Assembly (NCBI GenBank): GCA_023657465.1
Contig: JAGTJX010000001.1
Coordinates: forward strand, 359,090 to 423,089
DNA length: 64,000 bases
Source: Lysobacteraceae bacterium
Lineage (GTDB): Bacteria; Bdellovibrionota; UBA1018; JAGTJX01
Direction: 5' to 3'
Part shown: positions 1 through 8,864 of the stretch, one piece after another
Layout: every line of letters starts with the position of its first letter
Numbering within the stretch: position 1 is the first letter of the stretch
The notes under the pieces: generated by a model
Seen by the model: only the letters and a program-made list of their open reading frames with translations
What the model was told of the DNA's origin: nothing
Databases searched by the model: none
Program-made: the position numbers and the translations under genes

Positions 1-2
1 TT

Positions 3-626
3 GTTGGCGCTCTTGCGTCAATAGGAGTTGGTGCAGTCTCGGCAAATTTCCAAAGTAGACTGAAGCGACTGCTCGCCTACTTGGTTGTCGCTGAAACAGG
101 ATATTGGATTTTGGCGCTTACTGAGCTTGATACAGGAAGTGTAGCGGCGGCGCTTTTTGGGTACATGTGTGACGCATTGTCGCTTTGTGGCGCATATCTG
201 ATGTTTTCCGAAAATGTGGATAGAACAGGAAATGACTTGATTAATCAATTTGGTGGATTAGCAAAATCTTCTTGGGTTGAATATGCGTGTACAGCGGTTT
301 TTCTCCTCTCATTCGTAGGAGTGCCCCCACTTCCAGGGTTTTATGGAAAGTGGCTTGTTATTGGAACTATGTTTAGAAATGGTAACTATGCTCTTGGAAT
401 CGCCGTGTCATTATTTATTTTATTCCAACTTGGAGCAGTAATTAAGTACCTTCATTCCATGATTCATAATGACGGTGCGTCAGAGATTAAAGAGCCGAAA
501 ACAGCTCTCGCTTTTAGAAGGCGCGCACTTTCTGTCGCACTCGTTTTGCCCCTTCTTTTCTCGGCAGTATATTTGGAAAAGATATTGGTATGGAGTGAGA
601 CAGCGATTCAGTTCATTTTGTGGTAG
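3..626 (+). CDS. NuoN/NuoM-like antiporter subunit (5' truncated)
   Basis: The reading frame is open from base 3, so the gene begins upstream of the window and only about 207 C-terminal residues are visible. It belongs to the proton-translocating antiporter-like family (NuoL/M/N, Mrp). The text SRLKRLLAYLVVAETGYW matches the 'KR.LAYSSIAH.GY' segment of NuoN, and SFVGVPPLPGFYGKW matches the 'AGIPP..GF.GK' segment with its conserved lysine. About four hydrophobic segments can be seen. It ends 32 bp before nuoA and so seems co-transcribed with the nuo operon, although complete nuoL, nuoM and nuoN lie downstream. It is therefore an additional antiporter subunit, probably NuoN-like. The exact subtype cannot be assigned without the N-terminus. 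Confidence 0.8.
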   Translation, partial: VGALASIGVGAVSANFQSRLKRLLAYLVVAETGYWILALTELDTGSVAAALFGYMCDALSLCGAYLMFSENVDRTGNDLINQFGGLAKSSWVEYACTAVFLLSFVGVPPLPGFYGKWLVIGTMFRNGNYALGIAVSLFILFQLGAVIKYLHSMIHNDGASEIKEPKTALAFRRRALSVALVLPLLFSAVYLEKILVWSETAIQFILW

Positions 627-658
627 CTCCCACCCTCTATAGACATTATAAATAGAGG

Positions 659-1018
659 ATGGATTACATTCCTGTCTTGTTCATGATGACGGCTGGTGCA
701 GTGGTGTCTGGTGCAGTGATGGTCTTGACCCATGTTTTAGGACCGAAGCTCCCGTCTCGAATGAAAAACGAACCGTTCGAGTGCGGCGTTCCTCCTGTGG
801 GAGATTCAAAAAGAAGAATCTCTGTTCGTTTTTATTTAGTCGCGATTTTATTTTTACTTTTTGATGTTGAGGGAATTTTTTTTATTCCTTGGGCAGTCGT
901 TTTTAAAAAGTTTTTGGCTATTAATTTTTTCATTTTATTTGAGATGGGTTTTTTTCTTGTCATTCTATTGGTGGGATTGTTTTACGTAATAAAAAAAGGG
1001 GCGCTGGAATGGGACTAG
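659..1018 (+). CDS. nuoA: NADH-quinone oxidoreductase subunit A
   Basis: Small membrane subunit of complex I that helps form the quinone-access region next to NuoH and NuoJ. The 119 residues match the family length. Three hydrophobic segments are visible (about 6-27, 58-80, 85-110). The family signature loop is present as NEPFECG (E41, C42, G43), and the conserved acidic pair in TM2 is D69 and E71 (FDVEG). It is the first gene of the canonical 14-subunit block and is followed 7 bp later by nuoB. Confidence 0.95.
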   Translation: MDYIPVLFMMTAGAVVSGAVMVLTHVLGPKLPSRMKNEPFECGVPPVGDSKRRISVRFYLVAILFLLFDVEGIFFIPWAVVFKKFLAINFFILFEMGFFLVILLVGLFYVIKKGALEWD

Positions 1019-1025
1019 CAATTCT

Positions 1026-1535
1026 ATGAGTAAAGACGGCGGAGCTGGTTTTTTAACAACACGAGTTGATGTAATGGTGAACTGGGCAAGGAAGAACTCC
1101 CTGTTTCCACTGCCGTTCGGAACAAGTTGTTGCGGTATCGAAATGATGGCAACACTTTGTTCGGACTATGACATGGCAAGATTCGGCGCAGAAGCGATAC
1201 GTTTCTCTCCTAGACAGAGTGACATGCTCATCGTCGCTGGAATCATTAGCCAAAAAATGGCGCCAGTATTAAAAAATATTTACGAACAAATGAGCGACCC
1301 AAAGTGGGTAATGTCATTCGGTGCTTGTGCTTCTTCTGGTGGAATTTTTAATGTTTATAGTGTCACACAGGGTATCGATACAGTGATTCCGGTGGATGTT
1401 TATGTTCCCGGTTGCCCACCCGCTCCTGAGGGAGTTTTAAACGCACTCGTTCGCTTGCAGGAGGATATCGGCGCCGGGAGAACAAGGTCTCAGATTCGTG
1501 AAATCAATCAGAGACAAGTGGGTAGACACGCATGA
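1026..1535 (+). CDS. nuoB: NADH-quinone oxidoreductase subunit B (N2 cluster)
   Basis: Peripheral-arm subunit carrying the terminal [4Fe-4S] cluster N2, which passes electrons to quinone. All four ligands are visible: the adjacent pair C35/C36 in [12 protein letters not shown]101 in FGACASSGG and C130 in [12 protein letters not shown]. The 169 residues are typical of the family. It begins 8 bp after nuoA and its stop overlaps the nuoC start by 4 bp (ATGA), which implies translational coupling. Confidence 0.97.
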   Translation: MSKDGGAGFLTTRVDVMVNWARKNSLFPLPFGTSCCGIEMMATLCSDYDMARFGAEAIRFSPRQSDMLIVAGIISQKMAPVLKNIYEQMSDPKWVMSFGACASSGGIFNVYSVTQGIDTVIPVDVYVPGCPPAPEGVLNALVRLQEDIGAGRTRSQIREINQRQVGRHA

Positions 1536-2104
1536 GTGACGTGAGAACTCCTATCCCTTCAAATGGCGGAGACTGGCTTCCTAAGTTCGGTGGACTGTGG
1601 AAGTCACAGATTGAAATCTTAAAAGATAAATTTTCAGCTTCGATTGAAGAAGTGATGTTTCCTGGTGATGACCCTACAGACGTCCCTGTAGTCTATGTTA
1701 AAAAAGACTCAATTATTGAGGTTCTAAAGTTTGTTAAGGACGAGGCTCAGTTTCAATATAACTTTTTGGCAGATTACACGGCCATCGATGAAGAAGCCCA
1801 GCCAAGATTCGAAGTGGTTTATAACTTATTTAGTCACTCTAAGTTTTCGCGCATTCGCTTTAAAGTAAGGTGTGGAGAGAATGAAGAGATGCCTACTCTT
1901 ATACCTGTTTGGATTGGAGCAAATTGGGCAGAACGAGAAATTTGGGACATGTTCGGAATTCGTTTTAAGGATCATCCCGATCTTCGCAGGATTTTAATGG
2001 ATCAGAGGTGGGTTGGTCACCCACTCAGGAAAGATTATCCACTCAGAGGATATCAAGTTTTCACAACTCCTGAACCCATCGATCCAAAGTTGCTACAGGA
2101 CTAA
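1532..2104 (+). CDS. nuoC: NADH-quinone oxidoreductase subunit C
   Basis: The 30-kDa peripheral subunit, which packs against NuoD and holds no cofactor. The family signature appears as [12 protein letters not shown] followed by [10 protein letters not shown] and [13 protein letters not shown] near the C-terminus. At 190 residues it is a separate NuoC and not the NuoCD fusion found in enterobacteria. The start codon overlaps the nuoB stop by 4 bp, and nuoD starts 6 bp after its end. Confidence 0.96.
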   Translation: MSDVRTPIPSNGGDWLPKFGGLWKSQIEILKDKFSASIEEVMFPGDDPTDVPVVYVKKDSIIEVLKFVKDEAQFQYNFLADYTAIDEEAQPRFEVVYNLFSHSKFSRIRFKVRCGENEEMPTLIPVWIGANWAEREIWDMFGIRFKDHPDLRRILMDQRWVGHPLRKDYPLRGYQVFTTPEPIDPKLLQD

Positions 2105-2110
2105 AACCTT

Positions 2111-3349
2111 ATGGATCATTTTCAACAATCACTCAACAAAACCATGGACTTAAGAATCGAAAAAGATCCCGACGATCTTTGGGATGATTCTAAAGTGATT
2201 ATTAATATTGGACCCACTCACCCAGCGATGCACGGAGCGTTTCGCTGCATGGCTAAACTCAACGGTGAAGTCATTGAGTCTTCTTACTCTGAGTTTGGCT
2301 ACACTCATCGGGCCAAAGAAAAACTGGGCGAGAACAGAACCTATCATCAGTTTGTTGTTTATACAGATCGCTTAAACTACTGCTCCGCTCTGATTAACAA
2401 TGTGGGCTACTCTATGGCTGTAGAAAAGCTCATGGGAGTAGAACTTCCTACAAGATGTGTTTGGATACGAATGATGGCGAGTGAAATCGCAAGAGTCGCA
2501 GATCATTTAATTTGTATTGGAATTAGCGCTGTGGACTTAGGTGCGTTTTCTTTTTTTCTATATGGGTTTCACCAAAGAGAAGAAGCCTATACCTTGATTG
2601 AAAAGCTTTGCGGCGCAAGGCTAACCACCTCTTACACACGAGTCGGCGGTCTCATGCACGATGCTCCGGATGGTTGGGAAAAAGAAGTTAAAGCATGGGC
2701 AATTAAAACTCGCTCAGTCATCGACGAGATGGATAAGCTCCTTACAGACAATAAAATCTGGAGAATTAGAACTGAAGGAGTTGCCACATTTAATAAAGAG
2801 CAATGCTTGGCCTATAGCTATACGGGCCCCAGCGCGCGTGCAGCTGGTGTAAACATCGATCTCAGACGTGATCAGCCTTACATGTATTATCGCAATGTCG
2901 AGTTTGATGTCCCTACCGCTCAAAACGGCGATTCATTTGATCGATACATTGTAAGAATTGAAGAGATTAAGCAGTCTCTTAATATTCTCATCCAATGTGC
3001 AGAAAAAATTCAAAAAGGCCCAATCTGGTCGGAAGATAAGAGAGTGAGAATTCCTGATAAAGATGTCGTTTACAACACGATGGAAGGAATGATTCATCAT
3101 TTTAAATTTTTCATGACAGGGTTTGATGTTCCTCAAGGAGAAGCCTATACACAAGTTGAGGGTGGAAACGGCGAAATGGGTTTCTATATTGTGAGTAAGG
3201 GCGGCCCAAGAGCCCATCGAATGAGAATTCGCGGGCCTTCTTTTTGGCATTATCAGGGTTTTGATCCAATGATCAAAGGAAAGCTCATTGGAGATCTGGT
3301 TGCAGCGCTGGGTAGTATCAATGTTATTGCCGGAGAAATGGATCGTTAG
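2111..3349 (+). CDS. nuoD: NADH-quinone oxidoreductase subunit D
   Basis: The 49-kDa subunit, homologous to the large subunit of [NiFe] hydrogenases, which builds the quinone-binding cavity together with NuoB. The quinone-site loop NIGPTHPAMHGAFR (H37, H41) and the tyrosine region ENRTYHQFVVYTDRLNY are both visible. The C-terminus GSINVIAGEMDR is the normal family end, where hydrogenase metal-binding cysteines are absent. Its 412 residues are usual for a stand-alone NuoD. nuoE follows after 9 bp. Confidence 0.97.
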   Translation: MDHFQQSLNKTMDLRIEKDPDDLWDDSKVIINIGPTHPAMHGAFRCMAKLNGEVIESSYSEFGYTHRAKEKLGENRTYHQFVVYTDRLNYCSALINNVGYSMAVEKLMGVELPTRCVWIRMMASEIARVADHLICIGISAVDLGAFSFFLYGFHQREEAYTLIEKLCGARLTTSYTRVGGLMHDAPDGWEKEVKAWAIKTRSVIDEMDKLLTDNKIWRIRTEGVATFNKEQCLAYSYTGPSARAAGVNIDLRRDQPYMYYRNVEFDVPTAQNGDSFDRYIVRIEEIKQSLNILIQCAEKIQKGPIWSEDKRVRIPDKDVVYNTMEGMIHHFKFFMTGFDVPQGEAYTQVEGGNGEMGFYIVSKGGPRAHRMRIRGPSFWHYQGFDPMIKGKLIGDLVAALGSINVIAGEMDR

Positions 3350-3358
3350 AGATAAAGT

Positions 3359-3832
3359 ATGGAAAAAATTTTATCAGAAAAATTTTATCAGAAGATGGAT
3401 CAGCTCAGCACTCGCTATCCATCTAAGGTAGCACTTCTATTGCCAGCCCTTCATGCGGCTCAAGACGAGATGAGCTGGTTGGCGCCTGAAGTTTTAAGCG
3501 AAATTGGAAAATACATTGGTGTTCATGCGGCACAGGTTCGCGAAGTAGCGAGCTTCTATACGATGTATAATCTCAAGCCAGTGGGAAAATATCACCTCAA
3601 GGTCTGTACAAACGTTGCCTGTGCTTTAAGAGGTGCTGAAGAGATTGTAGAGCATTGTGAAAGGCGATTTGGAGTGAAGTGTGGAGAGTCTACTCCTGAT
3701 AAGAAGTTTACATTAAACGAAGAAGAGTGCTTGGGGGCCTGTGGAACCGCGCCTGCAATGATGCTTAACAATGATTACCATGAGAACCTAACGATCAAAT
3801 CTCTGGATCAAATTTTGGATCGATTGGAATAA
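3359..3832 (+). CDS. nuoE: NADH-quinone oxidoreductase subunit E (N1a cluster)
   Basis: The 24-kDa subunit of the NADH-dehydrogenase module, with a thioredoxin-like fold and the [2Fe-2S] cluster N1a. The four ligands can be placed at C83 and C88 (KVCTNVACALRG) and at C124 and C128 (EECLGACGTAPAM). The 157 residues are of normal length. It lies 9 bp after nuoD and 5 bp before nuoF, which is its structural partner. Confidence 0.96.
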   Translation: MEKILSEKFYQKMDQLSTRYPSKVALLLPALHAAQDEMSWLAPEVLSEIGKYIGVHAAQVREVASFYTMYNLKPVGKYHLKVCTNVACALRGAEEIVEHCERRFGVKCGESTPDKKFTLNEEECLGACGTAPAMMLNNDYHENLTIKSLDQILDRLE

Positions 3833-3837
3833 CGAAT

Positions 3838-5115
3838 ATGCAACAAACTGAAACACTTTTTATTCAGCACTTCGGTAATCCAGAATCTAGGCTTCTTGAT
3901 TACTACACTTCAAGAATGATTGGTTATCAGGCGCTGAAGAAGGCGTTTGGCATGGGACAAGATGCAATCATTAGTGAAATGAAGGCATCTAATTTGCGTG
4001 GTCGAGGTGGTGCAGGATTTCCCACAGGAGTAAAGTGGGGTTTCATTCCTAAACAATCGCCCAAGCATAAGTATTTAGTTTGTAATGCAGATGAGTCTGA
4101 ACCAGGAACATTTAAAGACAGAGATGTTATGCGATACACCCCTCACCTTTTGTTTGAAGGAATGGTGATTGCTGGCTTCGCAATTGGTTCAAACATTGGC
4201 TACATCTACATTCGTGGTGAATATGTCAAGGAAGCTCAAATTCTTGAAGACGCAATTAATGAAGCTTACGCAAAAGGATTTTTAGGAAAGAATATATTGG
4301 GATCAGGATTTAATTTTGATCTCACCGTTCATCGTGGAGCGGGAGCATATATTTGTGGTGAAGAAACAGGACTCTTGAATTCTCTTGAAGGGAAAAGAGG
4401 AGAGCCAAGAGTGAAGCCACCTTTTCCAGCACAGGCAGGCGCTTTTGGTGGACCGACAATCGTAAATAACGTTGAAACACTTGCATGTGTTCCACATATT
4501 ATATCTCGAGGTGGTGATTGGTTTTCTAAGCTGGGCAAGTTAGAAAAATCTGGTGGAACGAGATTGTTTTGTGTCTCTGGACAAGTAAAAAAACCAGGCT
4601 TGTTCGAGCTTCCCGCTGGTGGAGTTACTATTAGACAAGTCATTTATGATTACTGCGGTGGAATCTTGAATGATGCAAAACTCAAGGGAGTGATCCCGGG
4701 CGGGTCATCTGCTCCTGTTCTTACACCAGATGAAATCGATGTTGTGCTCGATATTGAGCCATTACAAAAAGTAGGCTCAATGTTAGGATCTGCAGGTCTC
4801 ATGGTTATCAGTGAAGATTACTGCGTAGTGAAACTCATTCACAGAATCACAAAATTTTATGCTCACGAATCTTGCGGACAGTGCACCCCCTGTAGAGAGG
4901 GATGTCACTGGATGGAAGAAGTGATTCATAGAATCCTTCACGGTAAGGGGCGAGAGCAAGATCTCGATCTTCTCACGGACATTGCAAATAATATTAACGG
5001 GAAGACACTCTGCGCTTTGGGAGATGCAGCGGCTGGACCCGTGCTTAGTTTTGTAAAAAAATTCAGGCCAGATTTTGAAGCCTACATCAGGGGGAAAAAA
5101 TGCCTAAGTGCATAA
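3838..5115 (+). CDS. nuoF: NADH-quinone oxidoreductase subunit F (NADH/FMN site)
   Basis: The 51-kDa subunit that oxidises NADH and holds FMN and cluster N3. The nucleotide-binding glycine loop is at residues 54-66 (RGRGGAGFPTGVK), followed by CNADESEPGTFKDRD and GAGAYICGEETGLL. The N3 [4Fe-4S] ligands are C346, C349 and C352 (SCGQCTPCREGC) with C392 (TLCALGDAA). The 425 residues are typical. The 3' end overlaps the nuoG start by 16 bp. Confidence 0.97.
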   Translation: MQQTETLFIQHFGNPESRLLDYYTSRMIGYQALKKAFGMGQDAIISEMKASNLRGRGGAGFPTGVKWGFIPKQSPKHKYLVCNADESEPGTFKDRDVMRYTPHLLFEGMVIAGFAIGSNIGYIYIRGEYVKEAQILEDAINEAYAKGFLGKNILGSGFNFDLTVHRGAGAYICGEETGLLNSLEGKRGEPRVKPPFPAQAGAFGGPTIVNNVETLACVPHIISRGGDWFSKLGKLEKSGGTRLFCVSGQVKKPGLFELPAGGVTIRQVIYDYCGGILNDAKLKGVIPGGSSAPVLTPDEIDVVLDIEPLQKVGSMLGSAGLMVISEDYCVVKLIHRITKFYAHESCGQCTPCREGCHWMEEVIHRILHGKGREQDLDLLTDIANNINGKTLCALGDAAAGPVLSFVKKFRPDFEAYIRGKKCLSA

Positions 5116-6524
5116 TTGACGGAAAAGAAGTCGAGTTCATTCCTGGTGAAAATGTCGTTGAGGCAGCAAAGCGAGCAGGAGTCGAAGTTCCAGTGTTCTG
5201 CTATCACCCAGGCCTTACAGTGGTTGCTCAATGCAGAATGTGTGCTGTTGAGATTGAAAAAATGCCAAAAATTCAAACTGGCTGCTCAACAAAAGTCACC
5301 GAAGGAATGGTAATTAAGACACAAACAGAAAATGTTAAAAAAGCGCGATCTTCTGTCATGGAGTTTTTGCTAGTTAATCACCCGCTTGATTGTCCAATCT
5401 GTGACAAATCTGGAGAATGTGATCTTCAGGACAATTCGTTTAAGTTCGGTAGTCCATACATGCGCTCAACTGAAGAGCGCAGAGCTTATGTCGACTTAGA
5501 TATGGGTCCAGTGATTCAGAAGAATATGAATCGTTGCATTCATTGTACACGCTGCATTCGATTTGGTGACGAGATTGCGGGAATACATGAAATGGTTGCA
5601 CTTAAACGCGGTAACAACACTGAGATTTCAACAATCGACGGCAAGCCGCTTGAAACAGATTATGCGGGTTGCTATGCGGACGTTTGTCCGACAGGTTCAC
5701 TCACCCTAAAAGACTTTAGATTTAATAAGCGCGCATGGTTTTTAAAGAAGACGGCTACGATTTGTGAAGGCTGCTCTCGTGGATGTAATATGGAATTACA
5801 CCATGAAAACAATGTTGCTCACCGATGTATTCCGCGTGTGAACATGGACATTAATAAGTATTGGATGTGCGATGAGGGTAGATTCAACTATCAGTATATT
5901 AAAGATGAACTTCGCATCTCTCAGCCACGAGTACTGAATGGTGGAGAACAGCAAAGTGCTGAATGGGCAATTGCAATATCTCGAGCAAGGGCAGCTCTCG
6001 CCGGTAAAAAAGCAGTTGTTCTCGTTGGAACTGATCTTACAAACGAAGAGGGTAAAATTCTTTTAGAGTTCCTTCCAAAATATTTAAAAGGAACCCCAGT
6101 GTTTCATTTCGGAACTCCAGGTGTGACCGCTGTAGCCGATGACGCACCAGCAGACCGAATTCTTAAAAGGAAAAGCAAAACTGCAAATCTCCATGGAATT
6201 GAAAAACTAGGATTCAAAGGACTTTCTGTAATACCAAGTGGAACAGAAGCAGTACTTGTGATTCGGGCAGGTCGTGCACAAATTCCAGATCTTACCGGAG
6301 TCAAGAACCGAGTAGGCATCGGTGTGTTCGATCAATCTCAAACAGAAGATTGGCTAGTGGTGCTCCCAGGTCAAGCGTTTGCGGAGAAAAACGGAACCAT
6401 TGTTAATTATGAAGGAAAAGAACAAAAATACAAAAAAGCCCTCAATCCACCAGAAAACTCAAAACCTCTTTCTGAAACCCTGATGCTTTGGATGAACTCT
6501 CAAATTAGTGGAGGAGTTTCATGA
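5100..6524 (+). CDS. nuoG: NADH-quinone oxidoreductase subunit G, short form
   Basis: Electron-wire subunit of the peripheral arm. Ligands for four clusters are readable: N1b [2Fe-2S] at C34/C45/C48/C62, N5 at H94/C98/C101/C107, N4 (N6b-type ferredoxin domain) at C146/C149/C152 with C196, and the extra N7 cluster at C222-x2-C225-x3-C229-x27-C257. The protein then stops at 474 residues, whereas many NuoG proteins keep a long molybdopterin-oxidoreductase-like domain and reach 680-900. The truncation looks genuine, because the gene ends neatly in a 4-bp ATGA overlap with nuoH. The last ~215 residues are poorly conserved, with an alanine/valine-rich Rossmann-like stretch. Confidence 0.93.
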   Translation: MPKCIIDGKEVEFIPGENVVEAAKRAGVEVPVFCYHPGLTVVAQCRMCAVEIEKMPKIQTGCSTKVTEGMVIKTQTENVKKARSSVMEFLLVNHPLDCPICDKSGECDLQDNSFKFGSPYMRSTEERRAYVDLDMGPVIQKNMNRCIHCTRCIRFGDEIAGIHEMVALKRGNNTEISTIDGKPLETDYAGCYADVCPTGSLTLKDFRFNKRAWFLKKTATICEGCSRGCNMELHHENNVAHRCIPRVNMDINKYWMCDEGRFNYQYIKDELRISQPRVLNGGEQQSAEWAIAISRARAALAGKKAVVLVGTDLTNEEGKILLEFLPKYLKGTPVFHFGTPGVTAVADDAPADRILKRKSKTANLHGIEKLGFKGLSVIPSGTEAVLVIRAGRAQIPDLTGVKNRVGIGVFDQSQTEDWLVVLPGQAFAEKNGTIVNYEGKEQKYKKALNPPENSKPLSETLMLWMNSQISGGVS

Positions 6525-7600
6525 GTGAAATGTCTTGGACATTAATTAAATTTGGCTTGGTGTTAGTAGGACTGCTTCAAGTAGTGCCCATCATGCTTTG
6601 GGTTGAGCGAAGAGGTTCTGCACTGATGCAGAACAGGCTGGGGCCAAACCGAATTGGCCCCCTGGGCTTGTTTCATGCAATTTGCGATACTGTGAAATTT
6701 ATTTTCAAAGAAGACCCTATTCCATCACACGTTGATAGATTTTATTACTTACTGGCGCCAATTGTTTGCGTGATTCCTGCGTTTATGACATTTGCGGTGA
6801 TTCCTTTTGCAAGTTCAATCACGATTGATGGCCAGGTCATTAACTTTCAAGTTGCAGATCTGAATGTAGGTATTCTTTATATTTTTGCAATCGCTTCACT
6901 CGGTGTTTACGGAATTATGATGGCAGGATGGGCTTCAAATAATAAATACGCACTTTTAGGAAGCGTGCGAAGCTCCGCTCAGATGATTAGCTATGAAATC
7001 TCTATGGCCTTATCCATTGTTGGAATTCTGATGATTTACTCAAGCGTGAAGCTAGGAGATATAGCGAGACTTCAGGGAGAGACGCTCGTTCAGTTGGGAT
7101 CTGTTGCAATTCCTAAGTGGGGTATTTTTGTTCAGCCGTTGGGTTTAATTATTTTCACTACAGCAGCGTTTGCTGAGACCAATCGTTTGCCGTTCGATCT
7201 ACCTGAGGGTGAATCAGAAATTGTAGCAGGGTACCATTTGGAATACGGCTCGATGAAGTTTGCGCTTTTTATGATGGCTGAATATCTGAACATGACAGTA
7301 GCTTCAGCGGTAATAAGCACCCTGTTTTTTGGAGGATGGCAGCTCCTCCCGGGAATGCAATTCGCACTTGATGCTCTTGCGTTTGATGGAATGAACCGCG
7401 AATGGGCAAGAATCGCATTTGAAGTGATGTCGTTCACTATAAAAGTAGCCTTCTTCATGTGGGTATTTGTTTGGGTCAGATGGACACTCCCGCGCTTCAG
7501 ATATGACCAGCTCATGAGCTTGGGTTGGAAGGGAATGTTACCTTTATCTCTTCTTAATATCGTCATCACAGCAGGGCTTATAGCGTTGGGAGTAATCTGA
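6521..7600 (+). CDS. nuoH: NADH-quinone oxidoreductase subunit H
   Basis: Membrane subunit (ND1 homologue) at the junction of the peripheral and membrane arms that forms part of the quinone tunnel. About eight hydrophobic segments are present. Signature motifs include ERRGSALMQNRLGPNRIGP near the N-terminus, GSVRSSAQMISYEIS in the middle, and AETNRLPFDLPEGESE, the charged loop characteristic of the family. The 359 residues are slightly longer than average but normal. It overlaps nuoG by 4 bp and its TGA shares one base with the nuoI start. Confidence 0.96.
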   Translation: MSEMSWTLIKFGLVLVGLLQVVPIMLWVERRGSALMQNRLGPNRIGPLGLFHAICDTVKFIFKEDPIPSHVDRFYYLLAPIVCVIPAFMTFAVIPFASSITIDGQVINFQVADLNVGILYIFAIASLGVYGIMMAGWASNNKYALLGSVRSSAQMISYEISMALSIVGILMIYSSVKLGDIARLQGETLVQLGSVAIPKWGIFVQPLGLIIFTTAAFAETNRLPFDLPEGESEIVAGYHLEYGSMKFALFMMAEYLNMTVASAVISTLFFGGWQLLPGMQFALDALAFDGMNREWARIAFEVMSFTIKVAFFMWVFVWVRWTLPRFRYDQLMSLGWKGMLPLSLLNIVITAGLIALGVI

Positions 7601-8043
7601 TGTTAGTCACAAGAAAAACAGGTTTTTTACAAAAAGGTTACATGATCGAAGTTTTCAAGGGATTGTTCATCACAATGAAACACTTTTTCTTTAGCAAGAA
7701 GGTAACGATTCAGTTTCCAGAAGAGCGCAGAGAGTACTCTAATCGCTTCAGAGGACTTCATTATATCAAAGCAGTTAACGGTGTTGAGAACTGCACAGCA
7801 TGCATGCTCTGCCCTACGGTTTGTCCTGCTGAGTGTATTCATATTGTTGCTGGAGAAAGAGACGATAAAGAAAAGTATCCTGTAAAGTTTGAAATCGACG
7901 TGCTGAGATGTTGTTTCTGTGGAATGTGCGAAGAAGCCTGCCCAAAGGACGCAATTAAGCTCAGTAATATTTATGAAATGAGTATTAGAGAAAGACGTGT
8001 TTACGACAAAGACTTTTTGGTTGAACAGCGAGGTAGCAAGTGA
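7600..8043 (+). CDS. nuoI: NADH-quinone oxidoreductase subunit I (N6a/N6b)
   Basis: TYKY subunit with two [4Fe-4S] ferredoxin clusters. The eight ligands are C65/C68/C71/C75 (CTACMLCPTVCPAECI) and C104/C107/C110/C114 (CCFCGMCEEACPKDAI). It has 147 residues. The annotated start overlaps the nuoH stop by one base; the internal Met15 is another possible start but would break the coupling seen throughout this operon. The 3' end overlaps nuoJ by 4 bp. Confidence 0.96.
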   Translation: MLVTRKTGFLQKGYMIEVFKGLFITMKHFFFSKKVTIQFPEERREYSNRFRGLHYIKAVNGVENCTACMLCPTVCPAECIHIVAGERDDKEKYPVKFEIDVLRCCFCGMCEEACPKDAIKLSNIYEMSIRERRVYDKDFLVEQRGSK

Positions 8044-8555
8044 CCTTCTATATTTTTGCAGTCATTGCAGTCGTATTTGCTTTAACTCTGATTTTTAAAA
8101 AGAATCCAGTATCTAGTGCGTTTAGTTTAATTGTCGTGTTTCTTTCTTTTGCTGGGATATATGCAGTCTTAGGTGCTCATTTGATAGCAGCAATGCAAAT
8201 CATTGTTTATACCGGGGCTATCATGGTTCTTTTTATTTTCGTCATCATGTTGCTCAGTGCAGATGTTCCAGACTTAGACTATTCAAGAACATCGAAGACT
8301 ACTAAAATAACAGCACTCATAGGTGGACTCACACTCTGGGGAATCCTCACTTGGATGTTTAAGGGTGCCGAACTCACTAAAACAGGAACACATACTGAAG
8401 AATGGATCACACAATCCGGTGGAAACACGCAGGTTCTTTCTGAACTTCTCTTCTCAGAATATATTCTACCGTTTGAACTCACCTCTATTTTACTTCTAGC
8501 TGCAATTATTGGTGCGGTAGCAATTGCGAAGCGCAAGAGAGGAAAGAAGACATGA
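8040..8555 (+). CDS. nuoJ: NADH-quinone oxidoreductase subunit J
   Basis: Hydrophobic ND6 homologue that lines the proton channel beside NuoA and NuoK. It starts with GTG inside a GTGA overlap with the nuoI stop. Five hydrophobic segments are visible, including the conserved AAMQIIVYTGAIMVLFIFV stretch that carries the pi-bulge helix of this family. The 171 residues match NuoJ proteins. It ends in a 4-bp overlap with nuoK. Confidence 0.93.
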   Translation: MTFYIFAVIAVVFALTLIFKKNPVSSAFSLIVVFLSFAGIYAVLGAHLIAAMQIIVYTGAIMVLFIFVIMLLSADVPDLDYSRTSKTTKITALIGGLTLWGILTWMFKGAELTKTGTHTEEWITQSGGNTQVLSELLFSEYILPFELTSILLLAAIIGAVAIAKRKRGKKT

Positions 8556-8860
8556 TGAGTGTAGAGCCTTGGATTATTCTTTCGTTTGCAGCACTCATTT
8601 TTGTTATCGGACTAGTGGGTCTAGTGGTGAGAAGAAATATTCTCATCATCCTCATGTGTATAGAGCTTATGCTTAACGCAGTAAACCTCACCTTTGTAGT
8701 CTTGTCTAAGTCGCAGAGCAATCTTGAGGGACAGATGGCTGTATTTTTTATAATTACCGTAGCCGCAGCTGAGTCAGCTGTAGGTTTAGGTTTAGTTATT
8801 GCTATGTTTAGAACTTTAAAAAGCGTCAGCACCGAAGATATTCAATTACTAAAGGAGTAG
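8552..8860 (+). CDS. nuoK: NADH-quinone oxidoreductase subunit K
   Basis: ND4L homologue with three transmembrane helices, related to MrpC antiporter subunits. The two membrane-buried glutamates needed for proton pumping are present: E38 in LMCIELMLNAVNL and E74 in AAAESAVGLG. Length is 102 residues, as expected. It is translationally coupled to nuoJ (4-bp overlap) and sits 4 bp before nuoL. Confidence 0.96.
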   Translation: MMSVEPWIILSFAALIFVIGLVGLVVRRNILIILMCIELMLNAVNLTFVVLSKSQSNLEGQMAVFFIITVAAAESAVGLGLVIAMFRTLKSVSTEDIQLLKE

Positions 8861-8864
8861 GACC

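Noticed and set aside
5100-6524. NuoG as a frameshifted gene
   Set aside because: nuoH starts within the last codon of nuoG, leaving no room for a lost C-terminal domain.
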